Assembly (NCBI GenBank): GCA_028283655.1
Contig: JAPWKE010000003.1
Location: 3,100,001-3,164,000, forward strand
DNA from: Acidobacteriaceae bacterium
Lineage (GTDB): Bacteria > Acidobacteriota > Terriglobia > Terriglobales > Acidobacteriaceae
DNA length: 64,000 nucleotides
Direction: 5' to 3'
The position numbers were made by a program, and so were the translations under genes. The notes below the pieces were generated by a model. It saw only the letters and a program-made list of their open reading frames with translations, was not told the origin of the DNA and ran no database searches. Below, piece by piece: positions 18,859 through 28,151 of the stretch (within the stretch, counting starts at the first letter, position 1; the number at the start of each line of letters is the position of its first letter).

Positions 18859-19937
18859 GACGCACTCCCCTTCGCAGCATCCAGCGTACTCATCAGCACC
18901 CACTCCTTCTCCTGCCACAGCCGCAACGGTCCAGCAGGCGCTCCCTGCTGCCCCGGAGGCACAAACCCATACGACGGCTGCGACCCATCCCAGCGATCAC
19001 CCTTCTTCGCCAGCTTCGCTGTCGCCGCAATCTTCGGTGCAGCCTCAGCAGCTTCCGCTTCGCTCACAAACTTTGCCAGCCACAACGTACTCCCATACGC
19101 CCTGCGATGCAGCCCGAACGAGTAGTTATCAAACGCTGCCACCGCGCCCTTACCGTCCCACGCACCCGCCCGATAGTACTTGAACCGATGTATCTCCGTC
19201 GGCTCCACACCCGTATCCTCCAGCACGCCGCGATACTCATCCTCTGAAGCCTGCACATACGCCACACGCGTGTAGCCATCCACCGCTGTCGGCGCTAACG
19301 CCTCCTGCAACTCAAACTTCGGCACCAGCGGATCGCGGTCCAGCAGAGTCACCTCCGTCCGCTTCCATCCCGGCGAAGCCACCACCCCATTCACCAGGCC
19401 GCGGTCCACAAACGCACGCAAGGCCAACGCGATCGCCGCATCCGTCGTGCCCGTGATCGTCACCACCTCTGTTTCGTACGGCGCGGTCGGTATGTTGATC
19501 GCGTGCAGAAACGGATTGCGGTCCGCCTCCACATACCCAACCTCACCACTGAAGCCGCCAAATCCGTAGACATACACACCTTTCTCAGAGAACGTTGCCT
19601 CGCGCTGCCAGGCCGCCACCACTAACGGATCATCCGGCCGGCCCAGAACGATCAGGTGGTTGTACGCAAGGTCCTTCGGCGAACCGAGCAGCTTCTTCGT
19701 ATCCGTAACCTGCAGCTTGCCCGTCGCCCCCATCGCCCGCAACAGAGGATGCGTCGCCGCAGCCTCCTGCAGCGACGCAATCGCCGTCGCCAGCGCAGAG
19801 CTCACACGGCCATCCACCGCCAGCAGCACACCGCGCGCCGGGGCAGCCGTAGCCTCAACAAACGCATGAAGCGCAGGCGTCTGCATAGCCAGCGCCAAAC
19901 CACCACCCGCCACAGCTAAAAAATCACGACGACGCAT
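18855..19937 (-). CDS. Tat-exported protein of unknown family in the GH28 operon
   Basis: 360 residues starting MRRRDFLAVAGGGLALAMQTP, a clear twin-arginine signal. I recognise no domain family. Visible features are an alternating strand/helix pattern with HLIVLGRPDDPLVVAAW and ITGTTDAAIALALRAFVDRG, which resembles domains placed before carbohydrate-active modules in some uncharacterised proteins, and a C-terminal half rich in aromatic residues (FKYYRAGAWDGKG, then FDNYSFGLHRRAYG). The ATG overlaps the previous stop by one base (TGATG), and its own stop overlaps the GH28 start (GTGA), so all three proteins should be made together. It could be a new hydrolase, lyase or esterase, or a binding partner of the polygalacturonase; no catalytic residues can be assigned. 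Confidence 0.8.
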   Translation of the reverse strand: MRRRDFLAVAGGGLALAMQTPALHAFVEATAAPARGVLLAVDGRVSSALATAIASLQEAAATHPLLRAMGATGKLQVTDTKKLLGSPKDLAYNHLIVLGRPDDPLVVAAWQREATFSEKGVYVYGFGGFSGEVGYVEADRNPFLHAINIPTAPYETEVVTITGTTDAAIALALRAFVDRGLVNGVVASPGWKRTEVTLLDRDPLVPKFELQEALAPTAVDGYTRVAYVQASEDEYRGVLEDTGVEPTEIHRFKYYRAGAWDGKGAVAAFDNYSFGLHRRAYGSTLWLAKFVSEAEAAEAAPKIAATAKLAKKGDRWDGSQPSYGFVPPGQQGAPAGPLRLWQEKEWVLMSTLDAAKGSAS

Positions 19938-22900
19938 CAGGCAATCTCCCGCAAAGCAATGATCTCCGCGTCCGCCGGACGCATCGGAACCGTAACCACC
20001 CAGACCTCGCCCTCACGCTTTACCTTGAACGGCACATGGTCGTTGACGCCACAGGCCTGCGCCGACTTCGCCGCTGCGTTCTGCACCTTCACGCGCACCT
20101 CCAACTCCCGGCCGCTCTCCATCCACTCTTCCACGACCACCAGGCTCGTCGTCCCCGAACGGAAGCCATATCCCGTCGCGCCCGCAGGCAACGTAAGTGG
20201 AGCCGCAAGAGCCTTCGTGATCTCCGGCTCCAGCTTCATCGCATCCATCGCGCTGAACGTCATGGGATCAGCCGCCAGTAGAGGAATGCCCATCTGCTTC
20301 AGCGCATCCACCCCCGGCCCGGCATCGCCGCCGCCAAAGCCCACCATCTTCACCCCGCGTTTTTGCAGAGCACCCACCGTTGCAATCTCAGCCTTGTTGA
20401 ACATCGCAGGATTCAGCAGAACCAACGGAGCATCCCCTGTCCACTTTTCCAGCGTGCGCACGTTCGCTCCAAACGCAATCGGAATCCCCGCATTGCTCAG
20501 ATACTCAAACGCACGCGAGTACACCGGGATCAACTCATTGGCTTCCAGCGCATCGCCACAACTGAACTTCACATGCGCCGGCTCGGCGTAGTAACTGCTG
20601 CTTACCACCAGCCCCGCGCCCAGCGGCGCTTCCGGAGCCAGCAACGTGTGCCGCTCCAGCATCAGCCACCACTGCTGCCAATCGTTGTCATTCATCGTGT
20701 ACGCGATGCCGACGTTCGAGTTATAGCCGTACGTATACACCGAGCTGAACTGACCATCGTCCCAAACCATCCCACGCCATGCGCGGTCATACATCGCTCG
20801 CCGCGAAGGCTCCGTCGTCGACACCGGCGAGTGCCAATGCTCATTGTTCAAAATGCTCGACGGATAGCCCCACATGCCCTGCGTCGACACCTTCCACGCC
20901 GGGTTGAACGCAATCTCTCCAAGCTGCCGCCCCGTCGTCAGCGGCGAACTGTCCGAGATCATTCCCCACGTCGAGTCATCGCTCATCCCGCGAATCGTCG
21001 GAGCCAGCGCCGCAGCGGCCTCCGCACCCGCCACAATCGGCAAACCCTGCGCAATGATCGTCAGGTCTTTCTTCTCCGCCGCAAACGCTTCACGCATCTT
21101 GGTTACCGCATTGCAGTAACGCCCCAGATGCCACGCCTGCCATTCGGCTTCATGTTCGGCATGAATCTCCGCACCAACCTGGCTGCGCGTCTTGCCCTTC
21201 AACCCAGCCTTGCCCTGGCGACGCAACTCGCGATCGAACTCCACGTAATCCTGCCAGCCATGAAGCGCCGTTGTATCCGGCCCCGTGTCCCAGCGGTCAG
21301 AGAAGTCCATGTGCACCATCGGCGACTTCGTCCAGTTGGGATGCGCCTTCATGTGCTCCACCAGCAACGGCGTTGCGACATCGAAGAAGAACTGCCCATC
21401 CGCAAACGACTTCCACGGCGACGAGTAATGCCGCATGTCATCTTCCGACAGATACAGCCGACCAGAAGCTGTTCTCGCCCGCTGTCCAATCTGCTTCAAC
21501 TGACGCGCATACGCCCACACCAGATCATCAGGCTGTCCCCAGCCGGAGACAATCTCAGCCGTACCCGTGCCAGTGTTGAAGACGTTGCGAAAGCCGCGCG
21601 TTACGATGAAGCCCAGAGCCGCACTCTCCACCGGCACAATGTCCGTAATGGGCTTCAGCGACCTCTCTCCCCGCGTCACCAGCACCGGCATCGACGACTC
21701 GCTGTGCCCCGCAACCGCACGCAAACGATAGAAGCCAAGCTCCGTCTCATTCGGCAGCTTGCACGGCACCTTCATCGCCTGGCGCTCACCGCCAGCCAAC
21801 GCCACCTCCTGCTTCAGCAGCGACTTCGTCTCCCCGGTCAACGCGTTTTCCAGCGTCACCTCCAGCGTCTCCTTCGCTGCAGCAGGGGCCTCACCAATCC
21901 ATCCCGCGATCCGGATATCTCCCAGCCACGGAGCCTGCCTGCGCTTGCCCGGCTGCGCGTTCACCCACGGAAACCGGATCGTCAGCTTCGTCACAGCCGC
22001 TGGCTGCTTCAACGGCACATACGCCTGACCATGCCCCGCGACGAACGCCTGCTCCAGCGGAGCACGCAACACTTCCTTGTCATCGAACTGGACAATCGCC
22101 ATCAACGGATTGTGCTCCTCACCATCTCTGCTGCTGCCATCACTGCCCACAATGGTGAACGACGCCACGGTCACAGGCTTCGGAAACATAAACAGCAGCA
22201 CATTGTCCGAGTTCGCCTTGCCCTGCCACGACGCCCACGCGTTAATCGCATCCACCGGACCCTTGCGATAATTCGTGGCCTCATCGTTCAGCGCCATCAC
22301 CGACAAATTCGTTTTATCCACCAGGTCCACAACCGCAGCAAAGGGAGCAAGGTTTCTTAGGCCGTTCGACAACGTCACGCTCGCGTTCACCGTAGCTCCC
22401 GGCGGATACGCATAGCTCCCCACCGCGGCGCCCATGCGATTGCGGAACGCTCCAAAGTTATTCTCGTCCGGCTTATGAAACGGTGTCGTCACCGAGCCAA
22501 CAGCGTCCGTATGCAGATGCACGCGCATCCCCGGACTCAGGTCCAGAGTCAACCGTCGCTCCGCAAGGATCGTTGACTCATCACCCGACAACGCCGCGAT
22601 ACGAACATGCACCGCATCGCGATACTGCAACGCCTGATAGCCCGTGCTAGACGCATGAGGCACCTGCAACTCAACCGGCACAGTCGCTCCCGGAGCAACG
22701 GTCACCACCGTCTTCGCAGGAACCACATCACCCATCAACGCGCCTTCCCACGTCAGTACGCGGGCAAACAAACGTACGTCCGCCGGTGCCGTCCCGGTGT
22801 TCTGCACCTGCACCACCACGCGCGATCCGCTTGCTCCCACGGAGATCTTCACCGCAGAACTCTCCGCAGCATCAACCTTCGCCGAGAGAGCACGCTTCTC

Positions 22901-23611
22901 CGTCAACCAACCAAGGAAACCAGCCCACAGGCCCCCTGCCTGCGGGGCGCTATCGAAGTTCACCACCGAACCAGCCAGCACCGCGACCCGGCCCGCGCCG
23001 TACTTGCCCGTCACCAGCAAAGGCTGCGCCGAGCGGTCGCTCGCGCTCACGCGGACCTGCCAGTCATGGTTCAACAACGGCCGTGTCCAAGCCTCGTTGT
23101 GCGGCTTTACCACGCGGTCCATCTTCGGGATGCGACGGTCGTAACGCTCATAGCGACCCTCCCCACGCTCCACCGCAGAGAACGGTCTGATCGGGAAGAA
23201 GTACGGCAGGTGAAGGCCCTGTGGTTCGCCCTTCGCAAAGAGCGTCTTGTCCCACGTCCCGGCTTCGATTGGCCTTTCATTCTGCGACTTGATGTAGCCA
23301 ATCTGCGCGCCCCAGCCAATCGTCGGCAGCATCGCACTCATCCGTGCTGGCAGCTTGCCTGCGTTCCGCCCCAGTGACAGCACAAGGTTCGCGCCCAGCC
23401 GTACTGCCTCCTGAAGCTGCGCAATCTGTGCGTCGGTAAAGTCGCCGCTCGCCGGTGGCGAACCCGCTTCCCAGAACACAACATCCCCGGGGGCCGCAGC
23501 TATTACATCGGCAACACTCTGTCCGTTGCTCGCCTGCAAGCCAAGCTGCGCGGCCGCGCTAGCCAGATGGGCAGCGTCCGTTGCCCGAAAGTTTGTCCGC
23601 AACACACCCAT
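19937..23611 (-). CDS. Large (1224 aa) protein of unknown family in the GH28 operon, glycoside-hydrolase-like
   Basis: The start is ATG 23611, 4 bases after the GH92 stop, with AAGGGAAG 8-10 bases upstream. The protein begins MGVLRTNFRATDAAHLASAA with no signal peptide, which is odd beside exported neighbours. Residues about 20-110 (VVFWEAGSPP, then VLSLGRNAGKLP) look like a glutamine-amidotransferase-like domain of the kind attached to beta-galactosidase-type enzymes. About 270-620 is beta-sandwich-like. The 650-1000 region reads as a TIM barrel (MVHMDFSDRWDTGP, then GMSDDSTWGMISD). A second amidotransferase-like stretch (PLVLLNPAMFNKAEIATV, then MVGFGGGDAG) follows. I cannot assign it to a numbered family. 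A role on a pectic or mannan-derived oligosaccharide is inferred from context. Confidence 0.75.
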   Translation of the reverse strand: MGVLRTNFRATDAAHLASAAAQLGLQASNGQSVADVIAAAPGDVVFWEAGSPPASGDFTDAQIAQLQEAVRLGANLVLSLGRNAGKLPARMSAMLPTIGWGAQIGYIKSQNERPIEAGTWDKTLFAKGEPQGLHLPYFFPIRPFSAVERGEGRYERYDRRIPKMDRVVKPHNEAWTRPLLNHDWQVRVSASDRSAQPLLVTGKYGAGRVAVLAGSVVNFDSAPQAGGLWAGFLGWLTEKRALSAKVDAAESSAVKISVGASGSRVVVQVQNTGTAPADVRLFARVLTWEGALMGDVVPAKTVVTVAPGATVPVELQVPHASSTGYQALQYRDAVHVRIAALSGDESTILAERRLTLDLSPGMRVHLHTDAVGSVTTPFHKPDENNFGAFRNRMGAAVGSYAYPPGATVNASVTLSNGLRNLAPFAAVVDLVDKTNLSVMALNDEATNYRKGPVDAINAWASWQGKANSDNVLLFMFPKPVTVASFTIVGSDGSSRDGEEHNPLMAIVQFDDKEVLRAPLEQAFVAGHGQAYVPLKQPAAVTKLTIRFPWVNAQPGKRRQAPWLGDIRIAGWIGEAPAAAKETLEVTLENALTGETKSLLKQEVALAGGERQAMKVPCKLPNETELGFYRLRAVAGHSESSMPVLVTRGERSLKPITDIVPVESAALGFIVTRGFRNVFNTGTGTAEIVSGWGQPDDLVWAYARQLKQIGQRARTASGRLYLSEDDMRHYSSPWKSFADGQFFFDVATPLLVEHMKAHPNWTKSPMVHMDFSDRWDTGPDTTALHGWQDYVEFDRELRRQGKAGLKGKTRSQVGAEIHAEHEAEWQAWHLGRYCNAVTKMREAFAAEKKDLTIIAQGLPIVAGAEAAAALAPTIRGMSDDSTWGMISDSSPLTTGRQLGEIAFNPAWKVSTQGMWGYPSSILNNEHWHSPVSTTEPSRRAMYDRAWRGMVWDDGQFSSVYTYGYNSNVGIAYTMNDNDWQQWWLMLERHTLLAPEAPLGAGLVVSSSYYAEPAHVKFSCGDALEANELIPVYSRAFEYLSNAGIPIAFGANVRTLEKWTGDAPLVLLNPAMFNKAEIATVGALQKRGVKMVGFGGGDAGPGVDALKQMGIPLLAADPMTFSAMDAMKLEPEITKALAAPLTLPAGATGYGFRSGTTSLVVVEEWMESGRELEVRVKVQNAAAKSAQACGVNDHVPFKVKREGEVWVVTVPMRPADAEIIALREIA

Positions 23612-23615
23612 GCGC

Positions 23616-25862
23616 CTACTTCCCTTCCTTGCTGTCGGAGACCGACGGAGGCATCGCTCCCGTTGGCCACGCCGACGGCTTTGCCGCCATATGCAATACC
23701 AGGCTTCCACCGCCGATCACATCGCGGTGCCGGAACCAGGCCCGATCCAACGGCTTGCCGTTCAACTCCGCATGATCCACATACTTGTTCTTGGCAGAGA
23801 CTCCAGTCGCGGTAATCGTAAACGTCTTGCCGTGCGCCAGGTGCAACGTTGTGCGCGGCAGCGAAGGGCTTCCAATCAGATAGACATCCTGCCCTGCGTT
23901 TGGATAGATGCCCATCACACCAAACAGATACCAGCTCGACATCGCACCGGAGTCGTCATTGCCGGGAATGCCCGAACGCGTGTCGTTGTAGCTGGCAGCA
24001 AGAATGGACCGCAGATGCTCCGGCGTTTCGTCGGCATGGCGCGTCCACAGGTAGAGATACGGCGCCATGAAACCCGGCTCATTGCCCACGTCATAGCGGT
24101 CCTTGTTGCTCAGAAAGAGATCGAGACGATGCGCAAACGCATCCCCTCCACCAGCCAGCGTGACCAGCCGGGCATTGTCCTGCGGAACGAACGTCGAATA
24201 CGTCCACGAGTTGCCCTCGTAAAACGTCTCTCCACCCCAGGTGCAGCCTTCAGCCCCCTTGAAGTTCGCACGCCAGCTTCCATCCGCATGACGCGGCCAG
24301 ATAAAGCCATGCACACCCTCTTCCTCATACGCCGGGTTCCAAAGCTTCTCCCAGTTGCGCGAGCGTCCCATGTACTTCTCGTACTCCGCCTGCTTGCCCA
24401 GTCCCTTTGCCAGCACGGCTATCTCGTAATCGTCCGCGGCATACTCCATCTGCTTGGAGCCGGAGCGGTCAACGCCTTCGATCGTCAGATAACCCTTCGC
24501 CTTCCAGTCCGCAAGCCCGCCACGCCCCTCCATCATCTGATCCGGCGGAGCGTCTTCGGCATCATGCTGCACGGCGCGAAACGCGTCCTCCCAGATAATG
24601 CCCGGCAGGCCTTTCACATACGCGTCCGTAATCTCGAACTCGGCGTTGCTTCCGCCCTGCGTGCGTCCGTTGCTGTTGCCGCTACGCGCGTCCGGCAGCC
24701 ATCCATCGTGACGGTAGATATCGATCAGCGCACCCACCATCCCGGCCTGTCGCTCCGGGGCGATCAACGTCAGCAGCGGGCCCGAGGTACGGAACGTGTC
24801 CCAGATGGCATAGAAGTCGTCGTAGTACGGCTCACTCGAACGCCAGCCGGGGTTCTCTCCCGTACGATCGGTCGGCATCAACATCGTGTGATACAGCGCG
24901 GTGTAGAACATCTTCCGCTGCATATGGCTTGCACCCTCAATCGCAATAGAGCCAAGCGCAACGTCCCACGCATGGCGAGCGTTTTCAAGCGCACGCGCAA
25001 AATCAAAGCCCGTAATCGCTTTTTCCGCGTTCGCTCTCGCCTGTGCTTCGCTCACGAACGAGATGCCCACCTTTACACCTACGCTTCGCGAAGCATGAGC
25101 GCCAAAGCCAACCCAGACGCCGGAACGCACACCACTCACGCGGCTCCCCACCTTTAGTGGGAGATCATCCTCAGCATCCTGCCAGCCGCGCATCGACACC
25201 ATCGGTGCGTCCGTCATCAAGCTGAAAAAGACGCGATACGGCTTCTTCTGCAGGTTCCAACCGCCTACGACCGTGGTGGATCCATCGATTTCATGTGTGC
25301 TGACGATGTGCGCTTCTGACGCCACCGTTCGCTGATCTTCCCCCTGGTTGGGATAGCTGCTCAGGCAATGACCTGCATCAACCAGCAGGCCGTGCTCGCC
25401 ACCTGTCGTGGGATATTGGAGGCGATAAAGTGCTGCTCGCGCGCTTGTCGTGAGGTCGACGTCTGTGGCGTATCGGTCCAGCCGAACGTGATACAGACCA
25501 GCCTCTACACGTTCGCCAGAACGCGGCGAAGCTGCATGTTCATGGGCGATTTTGCCAACTGTGGGTTGCAGGAGGATGTTGCCGTACTTGGCCCCGCCGC
25601 CCGTTCCGCTGACGTGCGTCTGGCTGAAACCATTGACGTCTCCTGCAGGCAGCCAACCGCCGTTGCCGGTGTTATCACCCACGTCAGGACCGGCTTTGAC
25701 CATGCCGAATGGGACGGCGGCGCCGACGAAAACATGCCCTCCGCCTTCGCTGCCGATATAAGGGTCGACCCAGCGCGAAACCGGTTTTTGGGCAAAAATC
25801 GCGGTCGAAAATGACACCAAAACGGCGAAAGTGAAACGTTTCCATTTGAGTTTTTGCAGCAT
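23616..25862 (-). CDS. Alpha-1,2-mannosidase-type enzyme, glycoside hydrolase family 92 (first copy)
   Basis: 748 residues with a Sec signal (MLQKLKWKRFTFAVLVSFSTAIFAQ). GH92 hallmarks: GHVFVGAAVPFGMVKAGPD near the N-terminus, ending in the HVSGTGG loop; DTFRTSGPLLTLIAPE; and GIPGNDDSGAMSSWYLFGVM near the C-terminus. The family comprises calcium-dependent inverting exo-alpha-mannosidases. The ATG is 23 bases after the stop of the other GH92 gene, so the pair is co-transcribed. A LacI-type palindrome lies inside codons 7-11 (WKRF). Likely targets are alpha-mannans or fungal/plant high-mannose glycans; linkage is not readable. Confidence 0.92.
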   Translation of the reverse strand: MLQKLKWKRFTFAVLVSFSTAIFAQKPVSRWVDPYIGSEGGGHVFVGAAVPFGMVKAGPDVGDNTGNGGWLPAGDVNGFSQTHVSGTGGGAKYGNILLQPTVGKIAHEHAASPRSGERVEAGLYHVRLDRYATDVDLTTSARAALYRLQYPTTGGEHGLLVDAGHCLSSYPNQGEDQRTVASEAHIVSTHEIDGSTTVVGGWNLQKKPYRVFFSLMTDAPMVSMRGWQDAEDDLPLKVGSRVSGVRSGVWVGFGAHASRSVGVKVGISFVSEAQARANAEKAITGFDFARALENARHAWDVALGSIAIEGASHMQRKMFYTALYHTMLMPTDRTGENPGWRSSEPYYDDFYAIWDTFRTSGPLLTLIAPERQAGMVGALIDIYRHDGWLPDARSGNSNGRTQGGSNAEFEITDAYVKGLPGIIWEDAFRAVQHDAEDAPPDQMMEGRGGLADWKAKGYLTIEGVDRSGSKQMEYAADDYEIAVLAKGLGKQAEYEKYMGRSRNWEKLWNPAYEEEGVHGFIWPRHADGSWRANFKGAEGCTWGGETFYEGNSWTYSTFVPQDNARLVTLAGGGDAFAHRLDLFLSNKDRYDVGNEPGFMAPYLYLWTRHADETPEHLRSILAASYNDTRSGIPGNDDSGAMSSWYLFGVMGIYPNAGQDVYLIGSPSLPRTTLHLAHGKTFTITATGVSAKNKYVDHAELNGKPLDRAWFRHRDVIGGGSLVLHMAAKPSAWPTGAMPPSVSDSKEGK
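25831..25844. promoter_or_regulatory. LacI-type operator inside the 5' coding region of the first GH92 gene
   Basis: GTGAAACGTTTCCA: one perfect TTTCCA half-site and one imperfect half, CG centre, at codons 7-11 (WKRF) of the gene starting at 25862. In the middle of an operon it could act as a roadblock or control an internal promoter. Because the codons also encode a plausible signal-peptide n-region, coincidence is possible. Confidence 0.45.
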
Positions 25863-25885
25863 GCTAAATCGCCTTTCCTACCGGC

Positions 25886-28141
25886 TTATTGTTTTGACTG
25901 TCTTGTTTCGTACGAAGGCGAGGAGGCGGAGCTGCTCATCGAAAACGTGAGTTTCGCTCCTCGAACAAGGTCTGCATGGTCCAACGTCGTGGTCTTCACG
26001 GGGCGGCCATCGAGAGTTGCGCCAGAGACGTAGAACTTTGCTACAGACGCTCCAGGAGCTTCCATAACGAAGTCCTTGCCCGAGGGCTGATGGATCACGA
26101 CCTTCGCAAACATCGGCGTGCCGAGTTCGTACTTCGTCGTGCCCGGGCAGGAGGGGTAGAAGCCCATGGCGCTGAAGACGAACCAGGCGGACATCTGCCC
26201 CGCGTCGTCGTTGCCAGGAAGGCCGCTTGCGCCGGTGGAGAACTGGCTGGCGAGGATTTCGTGCACATGGCTCTGCGTCTTCGCAGGATCGCCCGCAACG
26301 TTGTAGAGGTACGCAATGCCGTGGCTGGGTTCGTTGCCCTGATCGTAGAGACCGTGCGCGAAGAGGCCGTCGAGCTTTGCGACGAAGGGTTGATCGCCGC
26401 CCATTGCAGAGATGAGCCCGGGGACGTCCTGCGGGACGAAGAAGGTGTACTGCCAGGGCACGCCTTCGGTGATGTAGCTGGCCGGTTTGGCAGGATCGAA
26501 GGGAGTTACCCAGGTACCGTCAGCGTGGCGGCCACGGGCGAAGCCGACGGAGGGGTCGAAGACGTGACGCCAGTTGCGCGAGCGCATGAGCAGCACGTCG
26601 GCGTCTGCGGCGTGGCCGAGGGCGCGGGCGAACTGCGAGGCGGTGAAGTCGTCGTAGGCGTATTCGAGCGTGCGGGAGACCTGCTCGTTGCGGTGAAAGG
26701 CGTCGAGCACGTGTTCTTCGAGCGGCACGTAGCCGTAGTGCATGTAGCTATCGAGCGCGCGGCGACCTTTGCCGTCGGCGTAGACATCTTTGGGCGGAAG
26801 CGACATCGCGTTGCGCAGCACGAGCGTGTAGGCCGTGGGGACATCGAAGCCGCGCAGGCCCTTCACGTAGGCATCGACGATGACCGGCACGGCGTGATCG
26901 CCGATCATCTCCTGCGTGTAGCTGTTCCAGGTGGGGAAGATGGGCAGGAAGCCGCCTTGAACACCCTTGTCGACCAGCGACTGCACCATATCCTCTTCCC
27001 GCTTGGGGTCGAGGATGGTCAGCAACGGGTGCAGGGCGCGGAAGGTATCCCAGAGCGAGAAGTCGTCGTAGTAGGCCTTGCCGGGCGCAGCTTTGTGAAG
27101 CTGCCCTTCCTGTGCGAAGCCGTTGTAGGTGCCGTCTACGTCGCTGGCTACACGCGGAGCCAGCGAGGAGTGATAGAGGGCGGTGTAGAACTCGGCCTGC
27201 TGAGCAAGGGTGCCGCCCTGCACCTCAATGCGATGGAGCCACTCGCGCCAGTTCTTTTCGGTTGCGGCGCGCAGCTCGTCGAACGAGCGTGTCCCCACCT
27301 CTGCGTCGAGGTTCTTGCGGGCCTCGTCGAGGCTGGTGAACGACATGCCAATCCGCACGACGAGTTCGTCTTTTGGCAGAGCACCGAAGCGAACGTAAGC
27401 GCCCACGGCATCGCAGCCTTTGCCGTCCTGCTGCGCGGTGGCGTCATGCGTCTGTGCGCCGCACCATGTGCCGAAGCTTTTTGCCGTTGCCGCATAGCGA
27501 AGCACGAAGTAGCCACTGAAGCCTGCGGCCTTTCCTGCGCCCATGTAGATGCGATGCACCGGGTTATAGCCGACGATCTCATGCTGCGCCGGATGCACTT
27601 CCACGAAGCCTTCGCCCGGTCTGGAGTAGGGCTGGACGAGCAGGTTGCGTGCAGAGGACTTGCCGTCGAAGTGGATGCGGAAGATCGCAGCGTGGGAGGC
27701 ACCGGTGATTTCAACACGGGTGTTGTAGCGGTCTTCGTCGACGGCGTAGTACGCGGGGCTCATCGTCTCGGTGCTGTGGCGATAGGCAGAGGCTCGCTGT
27801 TGCGGGGCGGTCTGCAGGTCGCCGGTAGTGGGCATCAACGTGACGGAGCCGTACTCCTGCGTGCAACTGCCGCTGAGGAAGTGGCTGCCGCGAAAGCCGG
27901 TGAGCTTGTGGTCGGCGTCGTAGTACGGCGCGATGCACTTGGCCTCGTTCGGACGCGTTTCCGGCGTCCAGTTGGTCATGGCAAAGGGCTCACCGACTGC
28001 AGGAAAGGTCTGCCCGTCGTGGGCGGTGCCGATGCGCGGATCGACGAGCGCGTAGACGTCGCGCGACTGCACCTGCGCGATCAATCCGCTGAAGGACGAC
28101 ACTGCCATGACCACACCTGCGAGCTTCCAACCGTACTTCAA
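25886..28141 (-). CDS. Alpha-mannosidase-type enzyme, glycoside hydrolase family 92 (second copy)
   Basis: I chose TTG 28141: AGGAG overlaps the upstream stop and lies 7 bases before it, and the product begins MKYGWKLAGVVMAVSSFSGLIAQVQS, a Sec signal. Longer frames reach into the upstream gene. 751 residues. GH92 motifs: YALVDPRIGT; HFLSGSCTQEYG; DTFRALHPLLTILDPK; and GLPGNDDAGQMSAWFVFSAM. It is diverged from the other GH92 gene in the HVSGTGG-equivalent loop (here LSGSCTQ), suggesting a different linkage or aglycone rather than redundancy. It lies 10 bases after the VWFA-related gene stop. Confidence 0.9.
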   Translation of the reverse strand: MKYGWKLAGVVMAVSSFSGLIAQVQSRDVYALVDPRIGTAHDGQTFPAVGEPFAMTNWTPETRPNEAKCIAPYYDADHKLTGFRGSHFLSGSCTQEYGSVTLMPTTGDLQTAPQQRASAYRHSTETMSPAYYAVDEDRYNTRVEITGASHAAIFRIHFDGKSSARNLLVQPYSRPGEGFVEVHPAQHEIVGYNPVHRIYMGAGKAAGFSGYFVLRYAATAKSFGTWCGAQTHDATAQQDGKGCDAVGAYVRFGALPKDELVVRIGMSFTSLDEARKNLDAEVGTRSFDELRAATEKNWREWLHRIEVQGGTLAQQAEFYTALYHSSLAPRVASDVDGTYNGFAQEGQLHKAAPGKAYYDDFSLWDTFRALHPLLTILDPKREEDMVQSLVDKGVQGGFLPIFPTWNSYTQEMIGDHAVPVIVDAYVKGLRGFDVPTAYTLVLRNAMSLPPKDVYADGKGRRALDSYMHYGYVPLEEHVLDAFHRNEQVSRTLEYAYDDFTASQFARALGHAADADVLLMRSRNWRHVFDPSVGFARGRHADGTWVTPFDPAKPASYITEGVPWQYTFFVPQDVPGLISAMGGDQPFVAKLDGLFAHGLYDQGNEPSHGIAYLYNVAGDPAKTQSHVHEILASQFSTGASGLPGNDDAGQMSAWFVFSAMGFYPSCPGTTKYELGTPMFAKVVIHQPSGKDFVMEAPGASVAKFYVSGATLDGRPVKTTTLDHADLVRGAKLTFSMSSSASSPSYETRQSKQ

Positions 28142-28151
28142 ACGAGTTCTC

